50,330 nt of DNA, from NCBI GenBank assembly GCA_021462845.1, contig JAJTXU010000005.1, forward strand, positions 1-50,330. The letters are read 5' to 3'. Shown in pieces: positions 25,930 to 33,410 of this stretch. The first letter of the stretch is position 1. Every line of letters begins with the position of its first letter. The position numbers were made by a program, and so were the translations under genes. The notes below the pieces were generated by a model, which was given only the letters and a program-made list of their open reading frames with translations, was not told the DNA's origin and made no database searches. The stretch is from Anaerolineales bacterium (GTDB taxonomy: Bacteria > Chloroflexota > Anaerolineae > Anaerolineales > Villigracilaceae).

Positions 25930-27510
25930 ATGACAAAAAAAATATACGACAGGTATTTCTGGCTTACGTTGCTCTTGGTTGTCTCATTACTGTTATCGAG
26001 TTGCTCGCTAGGCACGACCCCCAATGAACAAGCCACCGAAAGCTCGCCGCTTACTCCAACTGAAGAGGCTGTAAGCACCCCTACGCCCGAGCACGATCAC
26101 GGCACGACAGTGGCTGACGATGATGTTCTTTATCATGATGATTTTGCGAATCCCGCCACAGGCTGGCCCGAGGAAAAGTTCGACAATTTCTTCATTGGGT
26201 ATCACGAGCCAGAGTATTACCACGTTGAAATAACGAGTCCAAACTACAAGACCACCGTTTTTGAACCGGGGAAACAAAGTTATGGCGATGCCACTATCGA
26301 AGTCAAGGCATTCACGGCATCTAGCAGAACAGCCGAAACCGGCGACTTTAGTTTCGGCGTGGTCTTCCGTCGTTCCGGTGATCAGTATTATGCCTTCGTC
26401 ATCTCACAACGAACCAAGAAATGGTACGTTCTCAAAAGCACGCCAACCGCATTGACGATTCTAGTGGAAGGAACAGACGAAGGCATTCATGACCCCGATG
26501 TGGAGGATTTGTTGCGAGTGGACGCGCAAGGAGCGAATTTCACGTTCAGCATCAACGGCAAGGTTGTCAACCAAGTGACCGATGCGGACTATGCGAGCGG
26601 CGAAGTCGGTTTCTTTGTTCAATCATTCGATGTGACTGCCGTGCATATCCACTTCGAAGATTTGATGATCCGCAAGTACGACGGGCCCGCCTCTTCAGAT
26701 TCTGACGCGGCGCTTTATCACGATGACTTTGCGAATCCCGCCACCGGCTGGCCCGAGGAGAAATTCGACAATTTCTTCATCGGGTATCACGAGCCGGAGT
26801 ATTACCACGTTGAAATCACGAGTCCAAACTACAAGACCACTGTATTCGAGCCCGGGAAGCAGAGTTATGGCGATGTGACCATCGAGGTCAAGGCGTTCAC
26901 AGCCTCGAGCCGAACAGCCGAAACCGGTGACTTTAGTTTCGGTGTGGTCTTCCGTCGTTCCGGGGATCAGTATTATGCCTTTGTGATCTCACAACGGACC
27001 AAGAAATGGTATGTCCTCAAAAGCACACCAACCGCATTGACGGTGTTGATGGAGGGAACAGACGAAGGCATCCATGACCCCGATGTGGAGGATTTATTGC
27101 GAGTGGACGCGCAAGGAGCGAGTTTCACGTTCAGCATCAACGACAAGGTTGTTAGTCAGTTAACCGATGCGGATTATGCGAGCGGCGAGGTTGGGTTCTT
27201 CGTTCAATCATTCGATGTGACCGCCGTGCATATTCACTTCGAGGAGATAACGATCAAACCGCTAAAGTTGGTGGTCATTTGCGATGTCAGGGCGCAGGTA
27301 TTGCATGTGCGAAGCGGTCCCGGCACCGAGTATTCTTCCCCAGTCTATTTGAAATCGGGAGAAACAGTTCAACCCATCGGCCGTTCGGCGGATGGAGATT
27401 GGCTCTTGATCGCTGTGGATGCGGACAATAACAAAAGCTGGGTGTACAGTTCCGCGCAATATTTGACCTGCAACGAACCGTTGGATGGGCTTCCAATCGA
27501 ATCTCCGTAA
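25930..27510 (+). CDS. Lipoprotein with duplicated jelly-roll-like domain and SH3 domain
   Basis: A 526-residue exported protein. Lipobox SSC at residue 25 region (LLLSS-Cys), then a Thr/Pro/Glu linker, two nearly identical domains of about 185 residues (67-250 and 262-445; each starts LYHDDFANPATGWPEEKFDN) and a bacterial SH3-type domain (about 455-515; VLHVRSGPGTEYSSPVYL). The duplicated units look like the concanavalin-type fold of DUF1080/LamG proteins (FSFGVVFRRSGDQYYAFVIS), which bind glycans. GGAG precedes the start. Only 12 bases separate it from the kinase gene, so they are co-transcribed. Confidence 0.85.
   Translation: MTKKIYDRYFWLTLLLVVSLLLSSCSLGTTPNEQATESSPLTPTEEAVSTPTPEHDHGTTVADDDVLYHDDFANPATGWPEEKFDNFFIGYHEPEYYHVEITSPNYKTTVFEPGKQSYGDATIEVKAFTASSRTAETGDFSFGVVFRRSGDQYYAFVISQRTKKWYVLKSTPTALTILVEGTDEGIHDPDVEDLLRVDAQGANFTFSINGKVVNQVTDADYASGEVGFFVQSFDVTAVHIHFEDLMIRKYDGPASSDSDAALYHDDFANPATGWPEEKFDNFFIGYHEPEYYHVEITSPNYKTTVFEPGKQSYGDVTIEVKAFTASSRTAETGDFSFGVVFRRSGDQYYAFVISQRTKKWYVLKSTPTALTVLMEGTDEGIHDPDVEDLLRVDAQGASFTFSINDKVVSQLTDADYASGEVGFFVQSFDVTAVHIHFEEITIKPLKLVVICDVRAQVLHVRSGPGTEYSSPVYLKSGETVQPIGRSADGDWLLIAVDADNNKSWVYSSAQYLTCNEPLDGLPIESP
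26128..27240 (+). repeat. Tandem 585-bp internal duplication
   Basis: Unit one begins at 26128 and unit two at 26713, a period of 585 bases or 195 codons. The proteins differ at only a few positions, but the DNA shows many third-base differences (for example CATGATGATTTT versus CACGATGACTTT), so the copies have been kept alike in protein by selection. Confidence 0.9.
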
Positions 27511-27606
27511 CACATCCGATTTTACCCGTTGAGGATCTGGCGGCATTGAGTTGTACACAAGGATTGATGCGGCGGTACCTCATTTCAAAGAAGGCGCGAT
27601 AAAAAT

Positions 27607-28059
27607 ATGGCATCTGCTGTCATGGCATTTCTACATCACTTGTTCGCGTTCACACTGGTGGCGTGCGTGGTGTACGAATTCATCGCCTTTCGCAAAGGAC
27701 TCACCATCGAAGAAACGCGCCGCATCCAGCGCGTGGATTTGTTCTACGGCATTTCAGCGGGACTCTTGTTGATCGTCGGTTTGTTGCGCGTGTTCTTCTT
27801 CGAGAAAGGCGCGGCGTTTTATAGCCAGAGTCTGTTCTTTTGGGTGAAGATGGGCACATTCCTCATTGTTGGTTTGTTATCCATTGACCCAACGATTCGT
27901 TACATCCGTTGGAATAAAGTGATAAGTGAAAACAAAACGCCCGAAGTTAGCGACGCGGAATTCAAACGGACGCGCTTCATCCTCTGGCTGGAAATGATCG
28001 GATTCGTCGTCATCATGCTGTCGGCGGCGTTCATGGCAAGAGGAATTGGATTGAATTAA
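27607..28059 (+). CDS. DUF2214 family membrane protein
   Basis: A 150-residue protein with four hydrophobic helices and the family pattern VDLFYGISAGLLLIVGLLRVFFFEKGAAFYSQSLFFWVKMGTFLIVGLLSIDPT (spread over residues 43-95), as in DUF2214 proteins of unknown function. It is followed by a strong terminator. Confidence 0.88.
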   Translation: MASAVMAFLHHLFAFTLVACVVYEFIAFRKGLTIEETRRIQRVDLFYGISAGLLLIVGLLRVFFFEKGAAFYSQSLFFWVKMGTFLIVGLLSIDPTIRYIRWNKVISENKTPEVSDAEFKRTRFILWLEMIGFVVIMLSAAFMARGIGLN

Positions 28060-28078
28060 ACAAACCCGCCTCGTTTAT

Positions 28079-28112
28079 GGGACAGGATGACACCTGTCCC
28101 TTTTTATTTATT
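28079..28112 (+). terminator. Rho-independent terminator
   Basis: Stem GGGACAGG (28079-28086) / CCTGTCCC (28093-28100) with loop ATGACA, followed by TTTTTATTTATT. Confidence 0.9.
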
Positions 28113-28123
28113 CTTTTCATCCA

Positions 28124-28151
28124 TTGCAAACTTGTCGTGATGAAGTATCAT
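28124..28151 (+). promoter_or_regulatory. Promoter of the CDF gene, leaderless
   Basis: TTGCAA (28124-28129), 16-bp spacer, TATCAT (28146-28151), then a 7-nt spacer to ATG 28159; no ribosome site. Confidence 0.6.
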
Positions 28152-28158
28152 TTCGTCT

Positions 28159-29097
28159 ATGCCTCACAAAAAAGCGGAACACAATGATCTGATGCAAAAC
28201 CGCGCGTCGCTGACGCGGTTTGCGTGGCTATCCATCGGCGCGGCGGTGGCGACCATTGCGTTGAAAACCACTGCATATTATTTGACAGGTTCGGTCGGTC
28301 TGTTGTCGGATGCGATCGAGTCGCTGGTGAATCTCGTCGGCGCAGGGATGGCGCTGGGAATGTTGACCATCGCCGCGCGCCCTGCGGACGAGAGTCACGT
28401 GTATGGTCACAGCAAGGCGGAATATTTCGCCAGCGCAACAGAGGGATTGCTGATCCTCGGCGCGTCGGCGGGAATCGTCAGCGCGGCGGTTCAGCGGTTG
28501 AGGAGTCCGCAGGCGTTGGAGCAGTTGGGGTTGGGGCTAGGGGTGAGCGTGATGGCGTCGGTAATAAACTTCCTAGTGGCACGCAGGTTGACCGTCGAGG
28601 GGAAGCGGCGGAATTCCATCTCGCTCGAAGCGGACGCGCAGCATCTGATGACCGACGTATGGACATCCGCTGGAGTCATCGCGGCGGTGGCGATCGTGGC
28701 GCTCACGGGCTGGACGATTCTCGATCCGCTCATTGCGATCCTTGTCGCGTTGAATATTATTTGGACGGGGTATCAACTGATGAGCCGCTCGGTGGCTGGG
28801 TTGATGGACGCGTCGCTGGCGCCGAAGGAAATAAAGTTGATCGAAGATGTGATGGAAAAATATCGCGCCAGGCGCGTGACCTTTCACGCGTTGCTCACGC
28901 GGCAGGCGGCGGCGCGGCAATTTGTTTCGGTGCATATGCTCGTGCCGGGCGCGTGGACGGTGCACGACGCGCATCACGTGGCGGAAGATTTCGAAGCGGA
29001 TATTCGCAACGCGCTCGGCGGCGCTGTGACGGTCTTCACGCATCTTGAACCTGTGGAAGACGAACTCTCGATGGAAGACATTAATCTGGATCGTTGA
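28159..29097 (+). CDS. Cation diffusion facilitator (CDF) metal efflux transporter
   Basis: A 312-residue protein with six membrane helices in the first 215 residues and a cytosolic C-terminal domain (VSVHMLVPGAWTVHDAHHVAEDFE). The metal site is in helix 2 (LLSDAIESLVN) and helix 5 (HLMTDVWTSAG): two Asp plus His, typical for Zn/Co/Fe exporters using proton antiport. It begins MPHKKAEHNDL. The ZIP transporter gene follows at 240 bases, an import/export pair for divalent metal. Confidence 0.92.
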   Translation: MPHKKAEHNDLMQNRASLTRFAWLSIGAAVATIALKTTAYYLTGSVGLLSDAIESLVNLVGAGMALGMLTIAARPADESHVYGHSKAEYFASATEGLLILGASAGIVSAAVQRLRSPQALEQLGLGLGVSVMASVINFLVARRLTVEGKRRNSISLEADAQHLMTDVWTSAGVIAAVAIVALTGWTILDPLIAILVALNIIWTGYQLMSRSVAGLMDASLAPKEIKLIEDVMEKYRARRVTFHALLTRQAAARQFVSVHMLVPGAWTVHDAHHVAEDFEADIRNALGGAVTVFTHLEPVEDELSMEDINLDR

Positions 29098-29109
29098 TAA
29101 TCGGGACGC

Positions 29110-29275
29110 TGATCAACGCAGATTTTTTCTTTTGAATCAGCGTGAGTCAGCGTTGCTCTGCATCCAAAAGGGGTTCTGTAAGGCGCTCTATTCAGAAGAA
29201 ACCTGAATGGTTGACACGTAGTGACGACTTAAGTCGTCTTGTTACGGCCAAAAAGCGACTGAAGTCGCTACTACG
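29110..29275. repeat. Intergenic palindromes (GACTTAAGTC family)
   Basis: An imperfect repeat of GCTGATcaACGC/GAATCAGCGTGAGTCAGCG text covers 29108-29156. The perfect palindrome GACGACTT|AAGTCGTC is at 29223-29238, and AGCGACT-GA-AGTCGCT at 29254-29269; outer CGTAGT/ACTACG flank both. The related palindrome GCGGACTT|AAGTCCGC lies inside glpK (46713-46728). Confidence 0.8.
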
Positions 29276-29335
29276 CTGTCAGGCAATATGTGTTACTCTG
29301 AATAATCGTTGATACAATTTTGACAGGATAAAAAT

Positions 29336-30106
29336 ATGCCGATCTTCATTGCACAAAGCTTTATCGCCGGTATTATCGCTAGTTTCACCTGCGGGTTAGG
29401 CGCATTGCCTCTGGCATTCAAAGCCTTCGACCTTCGCAAGCATACCGGGCTCGCGTATTCCGCCGCGGGCGGACTCATGTTCGCCGCCTCGGTCTACAAT
29501 TTGATCTTGCCGGGGCTGACCATCTCCTCCAGCCACATCGGGCTCGCCGACGCCCTGCCGATGGTGTTGGGAATCGTCCTCGGCGCGTTGTTCCTCTCGC
29601 AAGTGGACACCTATTTTTCATCGGAGCGGCTCGAGCAGGGAAATTGGAAACGCTGGGGCAACAAAACCCAGGTGCTGATCTTCGTGGCGATGGCGATTCA
29701 TAGTATTCCCGAAGGCGTGGCGGTGGGGGTCGGGTACGCCTCCTCGGCGGTGTATGAAAATAACCTCGGCAATTACATCGCGCTTGCCATTGCGCTCCAC
29801 AACATTCCCGAAGGTTTGGCGGTCGCCATCCCCATGCGCGCGGCGGGCGCTTCGATCTGGCGATGTTTTTGGGCGGCGTTCTTCACCAGCCTGCCCCAAC
29901 CGATTGCCGCCGTCCCTGCCGCGTATGTTTCGTGGTTGTTTCAACCCATCATGCCCGTGTTGATGGGGTTCGCCGCCGGAGCGATGATCTTCCTCGTCAT
30001 CCTTGAATTGATCCCCGAAGCGTTACACTCCTCGTCGCCGATTCGAGTGGCATGGGCGTTCACGGTCGGGTTCTGCGCTATGATTCTGGTACAAGTGTTG
30101 CTGTAA
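29336..30106 (+). CDS. ZIP family divalent metal transporter
   Basis: A 256-residue membrane protein with eight helices. The ZIP metal-binding signatures are present: HSIPEGVAVGV in helix 4 and HNIPEGLAVAIP in helix 5. ZIP proteins import Zn, Fe or Mn. AGGA lies before ATG. It sits between CDF and an acyltransferase gene. Confidence 0.93.
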   Translation: MPIFIAQSFIAGIIASFTCGLGALPLAFKAFDLRKHTGLAYSAAGGLMFAASVYNLILPGLTISSSHIGLADALPMVLGIVLGALFLSQVDTYFSSERLEQGNWKRWGNKTQVLIFVAMAIHSIPEGVAVGVGYASSAVYENNLGNYIALAIALHNIPEGLAVAIPMRAAGASIWRCFWAAFFTSLPQPIAAVPAAYVSWLFQPIMPVLMGFAAGAMIFLVILELIPEALHSSSPIRVAWAFTVGFCAMILVQVLL

Positions 30107-30129
30107 ATGAGGCGCGGAACGGAACAACC

Positions 30130-31290
30130 GTGTTGACCAAAGATAGAATTTATTTCCCCAACCTCAACGGCTTGCGATTCATCGCCGCGCTGTTGGTCAT
30201 TGTTCATCACATCGAGCAGATCAAAGATATGTATGGTCTGCCGAATAATTTTTCATCCACATTCATTCAGATCATCGGCGAACTCGGCGTCATCCTCTTC
30301 TTTGTGCTGAGCGGATTCCTCATCACGTACTTGTTGCTGGAGGAAGAAAACAGGACGCAGACCATCGCCGTCAAAAATTTTTATTTGCGAAGGATCCTGC
30401 GCATCTGGCCCCTCTATTTTTTCATCATTTTTCTTGCGTTCGCCATTTTGCCCAACCTGCCGCTCTTCGTCCTCCCCGGGTACGACCGCGCGACGATCTA
30501 CGAAGACCTTCCCGCGAAATTACTGTTGTATGTTTTTTTTCTGCCCAACCTTGTGCCAGCGGTTCTCGGCGTGGTGCCTTATGCGTCGCTGGCTTGGTCC
30601 ATCGGCACGGAAGAACAATTTTATCTCCTCTGGGCTCCCCTGCTGAAATTTATCAAACGTTACCGAATCGCGTTGATGTTCGTCATCGTGTTCGGGTATT
30701 TGCTCTTCGCCCGCGCCTTGTTCTCAGACCGCACGAATTTTCTCGTCTACAAATACGAGATCAATGCCTTCTGGCAATCGTTCAACATCCCCAGCATGGC
30801 GATCGGCGGATTCTTCGCGCTGTTGCTTCATTCCAATCATCGCGCGCTCAAAATTTTTCTCAACAATTATCTTTTCTATTTCGCGCTCGTCTTCACGTCC
30901 ATCATGTTGTATCGCGGCGTGTACTTTCCGCACATCACGGTCAACGATCTTCCCTTCCCCTACCTCTACAAGGAATTTTATTCGGTCTGGTTCGGTATCC
31001 TCATTCTCAACTTCGCCGCGAACAAAAATATTTTTATTTCTTTGGAAGGACGACCGATTCGCTACCTTGGCAAGATTTCATACGGACTCTACATGTACCA
31101 TCCCATCGTCATCGTCATTGCGCTTCATACGACGGGCTGGCTGGGCGCGCCCTCGGATGCCTTTCTCTACCCCCTCACCCTCGCGTTGACAGTTCTCCTC
31201 GCGGGCGTGTCGTACAAATATTACGAGTCGTATTTCTTGAATTTCAAAACGAATTACACCAGCATCCAAAGCGGAGATGTAAACACGTAG
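30130..31290 (+). CDS. Acyltransferase family 3 (OafA/YrhL-like) membrane protein
   Basis: A 386-residue protein with about ten membrane helices. Family motifs are LNGLRFIAALLVIVHH with the catalytic His, ELGVILFFVLSGFLITYLL, NFYLRRILRIWPLYF and SLAWSIGTEEQFYLLW. These enzymes O-acylate surface sugars or lipids. Start codon GTG 30130 is chosen (GTG-TTG-ACC-AAA); a longer frame would overlap the ZIP gene. Confidence 0.88.
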   Translation: MLTKDRIYFPNLNGLRFIAALLVIVHHIEQIKDMYGLPNNFSSTFIQIIGELGVILFFVLSGFLITYLLLEEENRTQTIAVKNFYLRRILRIWPLYFFIIFLAFAILPNLPLFVLPGYDRATIYEDLPAKLLLYVFFLPNLVPAVLGVVPYASLAWSIGTEEQFYLLWAPLLKFIKRYRIALMFVIVFGYLLFARALFSDRTNFLVYKYEINAFWQSFNIPSMAIGGFFALLLHSNHRALKIFLNNYLFYFALVFTSIMLYRGVYFPHITVNDLPFPYLYKEFYSVWFGILILNFAANKNIFISLEGRPIRYLGKISYGLYMYHPIVIVIALHTTGWLGAPSDAFLYPLTLALTVLLAGVSYKYYESYFLNFKTNYTSIQSGDVNT

Positions 31291-31388
31291 GGGTTGAACA
31301 TTCCGCGCCGAGGGTTGCGGTGAGTCATGGGAAATTATTGCCACAGGAATTTGGCTTATAATATCGAACATGCAGAAAGGATAGCCGC

Positions 31389-31679
31389 ATGTTACAGGAA
31401 ATCGTTATCCGCACTGAAAATGCAGACGCGCTCAAACCTCTGGTACGCGCCGCAATGGATCGCGAAGCGAAACTGCTCGAACATTCCGTCGAGCGGACGC
31501 GTGCCGCGTTGGAAGCCTTCGAAAAACGCTACAACATGACCACCGAGGAATTCGAGCGAAAATTCAAGGCGCGCGAAATCGAAGAGACTCTCGATATACT
31601 AGACTGGTGGATGGAAGTAGAAGCCATGCACCACCTTGAGAATCAACTTCAATCTATGCGCGAGGCGCAAGTTGAATGA
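31389..31679 (+). CDS. Putative antitoxin of a TumA/TumE-type pair
   Basis: A 96-residue, highly charged, mostly helical protein (VERTRAALEAFEKRYNM, TTEEFERKFKAREIEETLDILDWWMEVEAMHHLE). Its stop codon overlaps the start of the next gene by eight bases. Its size, charge and order fit an antitoxin upstream of a DUF6516-type toxin. TATAAT at about 31358 and AGAAAGGA before ATG give a short leader of its own. Antitoxin function is inferred from the partner. Confidence 0.72.
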   Translation: MLQEIVIRTENADALKPLVRAAMDREAKLLEHSVERTRAALEAFEKRYNMTTEEFERKFKAREIEETLDILDWWMEVEAMHHLENQLQSMREAQVE

Positions 31680-32043
31680 GTATTTCGAGCGGTTGCAGGC
31701 TTTGCTTGCCACATCCCCTTTCGTGCATGAGCCGCTCCTCTCATTCGACGACCGCAAAGATGCCTGGTTCATTCGCGGTGACATTTACTTCATTGACAAT
31801 TCCCGATTGCATTTTCGGGAATTGTTTGTAGGACAGGGCAACCCAGTAAAAATTGCATATTCATACCACTACCAGCAAGGGGATGCAACGATGATCTTCC
31901 GCTATGACAATTCCCCACATTATCCCGATCTCCCTTCCGCGCCTCATCACAAGCACACAGCCGATGAAAATGTTATTGAAGCAGGTTTGCCTGATTTCGA
32001 ATCCGTGCTTCGTGAAATTGAAAATCTTATTGCAGTGAAATAG
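31672..32043 (+). CDS. TumE/DUF6516-family toxin
   Basis: A 123-residue protein with IDNSRLHFRELF, YHYQQGDATMIFRYDN, and SAPHHKHTADENV, the pattern of DUF6516 toxins annotated as TumE. The start is TTG 31672, seven bases after GAGG and inside the antitoxin end, giving translational coupling. Mechanism not known to me. The hairpin AATTCCCGA/TCGGGAATT at 31798-31824 is part of the coding DNA and matches the conserved motif, so I do not treat it as an insertion. Confidence 0.75.
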   Translation: MNEYFERLQALLATSPFVHEPLLSFDDRKDAWFIRGDIYFIDNSRLHFRELFVGQGNPVKIAYSYHYQQGDATMIFRYDNSPHYPDLPSAPHHKHTADENVIEAGLPDFESVLREIENLIAVK

Positions 32044-32049
32044 AAATTT

Positions 32050-32388
32050 ATGGAAACAATAACCTTTGACGAATTCACCAAAGTCGAACTCCGCGTGGGA
32101 CGGGTGGTCTCCGCCAAGCCTTTCCCCGAGGCGCGGAAGCCTGCCTACATCCTCGAAGTGAACTTTGGCGAGGAGCTCGGCATCAAGAAATCGAGCGCGC
32201 AACTTACGGGCTTATACAAGCCCGAAGAACTGGTTGGGAAATTGGTCGTCGCGGTGGTGAACTTCCCCAAGAAACAAATCGGACCGATCATGTCGGAGTG
32301 TTTGGTGACGGGGTTTGCGAATGAAAATGGCGATGTCGCGTTGTGCGTGCCAGACAAGTCCGTGCCGTTGGGGAGTAAGTTGTTTTGA
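32050..32388 (+). CDS. CsaA-like tRNA-binding domain protein
   Basis: A 112-residue protein built as one EMAPII/tRNA-binding OB fold: KVELRVGRVVSAKPFPEARKPAYILEVNFG, QLTGLY and VVAVVNFPKKQIGPIMSECLVTGF match CsaA, described as an export-related chaperone in Bacillus and also as a tRNA-binding domain protein. Six bases after the toxin gene. Confidence 0.9.
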   Translation: METITFDEFTKVELRVGRVVSAKPFPEARKPAYILEVNFGEELGIKKSSAQLTGLYKPEELVGKLVVAVVNFPKKQIGPIMSECLVTGFANENGDVALCVPDKSVPLGSKLF

Positions 32389-32548
32389 GATCAGGGGCGG
32401 GAGTATAATCTCATCGAAGTTTCATTCACGACAGTATGACCTCTTAAACGCTATAGAACCATTGGCGGCGAGCCTACAACGCGTATAAGTTGTTATCCGC
32501 CGATAGCCCTCATCGGGCGCTCTGACCCGCGCAATCCATCCACACAAC

Positions 32549-33346
32549 ATGGCTGACCTGAACTCTCTCCAGCAATTGATCTCCCTCCGCGATAAACGCG
32601 CCCTTATCACGGGCGCCGCCGCGGGCATCGGCAAAGCGATTGCCCGTCGCTTCGCTGAAGCAGGCGCCTGCCTCGATCTTGTTGATGTCAACTCCGAACG
32701 CCTTGCCATAACCCAATCAGAACTCGCCCAGTTTGGGACGAACGTGAAAACCCATCGTGTTGACCTATCGCAGAAAGAAGCGATAGACGCTCTCTGGGAA
32801 TCTTTCGACAGAGATACGCCAGATATTCTGGTCAACAACGCTGGCGTTTATGCCTTCAAAGATTTCGTGGACGTAGATGAAGCCTTTTATCGCCAAGTCA
32901 TGGATACCAACCTATCCTCGGTCTACTGGATGTGCCAGCGCCTGATCCAAGCTCGCCTCAAACAGGGCGGCATCATTATCAACATCGGTTCGATCGAGGC
33001 GATCATGCCGTTCAAAGACGACCTGGCTCACTATAGCGTGAGCAAAGCGGGCGTTATCGCCCTCACTCGCGCGTTAGCAAAGGAACATGCCCGGCACGGA
33101 TTCAGGGTCAACGCAATCTTGCCCGGCGGCATCATCACAGAAGGAACAACTGCGGCCGCCAAGCAAATATTACAGTTCAAGTTCGACTTATTGGTAACAG
33201 GGGTTGATTTTGCGCGGCGCTTGCCGGTTGGGCGACCTGGCCAGCCTGATGAAGTCGCCCGCATGGCTTTGGTGTTGGCAAGCGACCTCGCGAGTTATGT
33301 GCATGGCGCGGCAATACCGATCGATGGTGGGTTTTTGGCAGCCTAA
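32549..33346 (+). CDS. SDR family NAD(P)-dependent oxidoreductase
   Basis: A 265-residue classical short-chain dehydrogenase: GAAAGIGKAIA (22-32), NNAG, Ser in NIGSIEA, YSVSK as YxxxK and ILPGGIITEG. C-terminal DGGFLA. An oxidoreductase of unknown alcohol/ketone substrate. The 160-base gap before it has TATAAT at about 32404-32409, possibly its promoter; a long leader follows. Confidence 0.88.
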   Translation: MADLNSLQQLISLRDKRALITGAAAGIGKAIARRFAEAGACLDLVDVNSERLAITQSELAQFGTNVKTHRVDLSQKEAIDALWESFDRDTPDILVNNAGVYAFKDFVDVDEAFYRQVMDTNLSSVYWMCQRLIQARLKQGGIIINIGSIEAIMPFKDDLAHYSVSKAGVIALTRALAKEHARHGFRVNAILPGGIITEGTTAAAKQILQFKFDLLVTGVDFARRLPVGRPGQPDEVARMALVLASDLASYVHGAAIPIDGGFLAA

Positions 33347-33363
33347 TCGGATCGCCCACTCGC

Positions 33364-33407
33364 TTTGTCCAGTAGTTCGATTTGCTTGGCAAATCGTGCT
33401 GGACAAA
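33364..33407. terminator. Two-tier hairpin between convergent genes
   Basis: Outer arms TTTGTCCAG (33364-33372) / CTGGACAAA (33399-33407) and inner arms CGATTTGC (33378-33385) / GCAAATCG (33389-33396). It lies between the SDR stop and the nucleoside-kinase stop. A terminator role is likely from position; the text also resembles the CAAATTG/CAATTTG repeat class. Confidence 0.6.
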
Positions 33408-33410
33408 CAA

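Noticed and set aside
26128-27240. Assembly-artefact duplication
   Set aside because: The two units differ at many third codon positions throughout, so they are separate real copies.
31798-31824. In-frame palindromic insertion in the toxin gene
   Set aside because: The hairpin codes for the DNSRLHFRE motif expected in the family, so symmetry is likely due to protein sequence.
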